A DNA stretch of 5,400 nt from Aquirufa sp. (GTDB lineage Bacteria; Bacteroidota; Bacteroidia; Cytophagales; Spirosomataceae). How positions within the stretch are numbered: position 1 is the first letter of the stretch; each line of letters starts with the position of its first letter. Positions 4,931 through 5,400 of this stretch are shown piece after piece. A program made the position numbers and the translations under genes. Location: the NCBI GenBank assembly GCA_030833145.1, contig JAURHT010000126.1, positions 1 through 5,400 of the forward strand, read 5' to 3'. The notes below the pieces were generated by a model that searched no databases, was not told where the DNA came from, and saw only the letters and a list, made by a program, of their open reading frames with translations.

Positions 4931-4956
4931 AAAACCCGGCATTTTCATGCCGGGTT
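4921..4956 (-). terminator. Intrinsic terminator of rpmA
   Basis: On the minus strand a 10-bp perfect stem (AACCCGGCAT and ATGCCGGGTT, positions 4956-4947 and 4942-4933) encloses a GAAA tetraloop. It is followed by a T-rich run, TTTTGTTTTTT (4931-4921). The stem begins 21 bases after the rpmA stop. Confidence 0.95.
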
Positions 4957-4977
4957 CTCTATGTCAAATAACGAAAA

Positions 4978-5400
4978 TTACTCAGCCTTAGCTGCTTTCT
5001 TCGCTGGTGCTTTTTTCTCTGCTGCTGGAGCTGCTGCTTTTTTCGCAGGAGCTTTCTTAGCTGGAGCCTCAGCTGCTGGAGCTGCTTCTACTGCTGTTTC
5101 TGCTACTGGAGCTGGAGCTGCTTTCTTAGCTGGAGCTTTCGCTGGTGCATCTGCAGGAGCTGCATCTGCTGAAATAGGTAATACGTGAACGAATGAACGT
5201 CCTTTGAAACCTTTTTGGAACTTAACAACACCATCAGCTAAAGCGAATAATGTGTGATCTTTTCCGATTCCTACGTTTAAGCCAGGATTGTGAGCTGTAC
5301 CACGTTGACGAACGATGATATTTCCTGCAATGATTGCTTGACCTCCAAATAACTTAACGCCTAATCGTTTTGAATGTGATTCGCGACCGTTTTTGGATGA
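4978..5400 (-). CDS. rpmA: 50S ribosomal protein L27 with long Ala/Lys/Pro C-terminal tail, N-terminus cut by window edge
   Basis: L27 sits at the peptidyl-transferase centre of the large ribosomal subunit. The visible 140 residues begin at [14 protein letters not shown], which in homologs follows about eight residues (MAHKKGVG type), so little is missing. The conserved core continues with [34 protein letters not shown] and [10 protein letters not shown], ending near visible residue 76. L27 proteins usually stop about there, at 85-90 residues. Here 64 more residues follow (4981-5172), made almost only of Ala, Lys, Pro and Glu with a few Asp, Val, Ser and Thr. The tail includes four copies of APAKKA and recalls histone H1-like or other basic low-complexity tails. 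The reading frame is open and conserved in style up to its stop, and a terminator follows. Whether the tail stays on the mature protein is unknown. The usual partner rplU (L21) would be expected off the right edge. Confidence 0.97.
   Translation of the reverse strand, partial: SSKNGRESHSKRLGVKLFGGQAIIAGNIIVRQRGTAHNPGLNVGIGKDHTLFALADGVVKFQKGFKGRSFVHVLPISADAAPADAPAKAPAKKAAPAPVAETAVEAAPAAEAPAKKAPAKKAAAPAAEKKAPAKKAAKAE

Noticed and set aside
4961..5188. Plus-strand open frame rich in Ala, Gly and Phe, opposite rpmA
   Set aside because: It is the antisense of the low-complexity L27 tail and its start lies in the rpmA terminator. Its composition simply mirrors the GCT/GCA and AAA/AAG codons of the tail.

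Overview
The window looks like a chromosomal segment of a Bacteroidota bacterium, probably of the Cytophagia/Cytophagales group; the genus cannot be fixed from sequence alone. The reasons are the absence of Shine-Dalgarno sequences before the starts, near-consensus Bacteroidota promoter -7 elements (TAnnTTTG) before two genes, a NagZ-like GH3 domain fused to a serine hydrolase, and a two-domain Nfu protein of the type common in this phylum.

Layout. Positions 1-2315 (minus strand) hold most of a secreted GH3 glycosidase/serine-hydrolase fusion whose C-terminus lies beyond the left edge. A 135-bp divergent intergenic region separates it from tpiA (2451-3212, plus), a complete triosephosphate isomerase. 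A 226-residue HAD-superfamily phosphatase follows (3401-4081, plus). It converges on a two-domain Nfu-type Fe-S carrier protein (4278-4871, minus). At the right edge is rpmA, ribosomal protein L27 (4978-5400, minus). It lacks about its first eight residues and carries an unusual 64-residue Ala/Lys/Pro tail. A strong intrinsic terminator follows rpmA, and the nfu promoter overlaps that terminator's T-tract.

The most unusual part is non-coding. The two gaps on either side of the HAD gene (3213-3400 and 4082-4277) hold two copies of a composite repeat of about 145-150 bp. Each copy is bounded by tandem heptamers of the form AAAGNAY/AAAGAAT, read inward from both ends as inverted repeats. Each encloses three hairpins: a bidirectional GGGGC/GCCCC terminator, a GAAATG/CATTTC hairpin and a GC-rich hairpin. 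The hairpin order is reversed between the copies, so the pair broadly forms an inverted repeat around the HAD gene. In addition, palindromes of 19 and 22 bp overlap the stop codons of the HAD and nfu genes, and a shorter one starts right after the tpiA stop.

The genes do not form one pathway: cell-wall fragment hydrolysis or recycling, glycolysis, phosphate-ester hydrolysis, Fe-S cluster delivery and translation are all represented. Every transcription unit appears to be short, one gene or nearly so, and separated by terminators.
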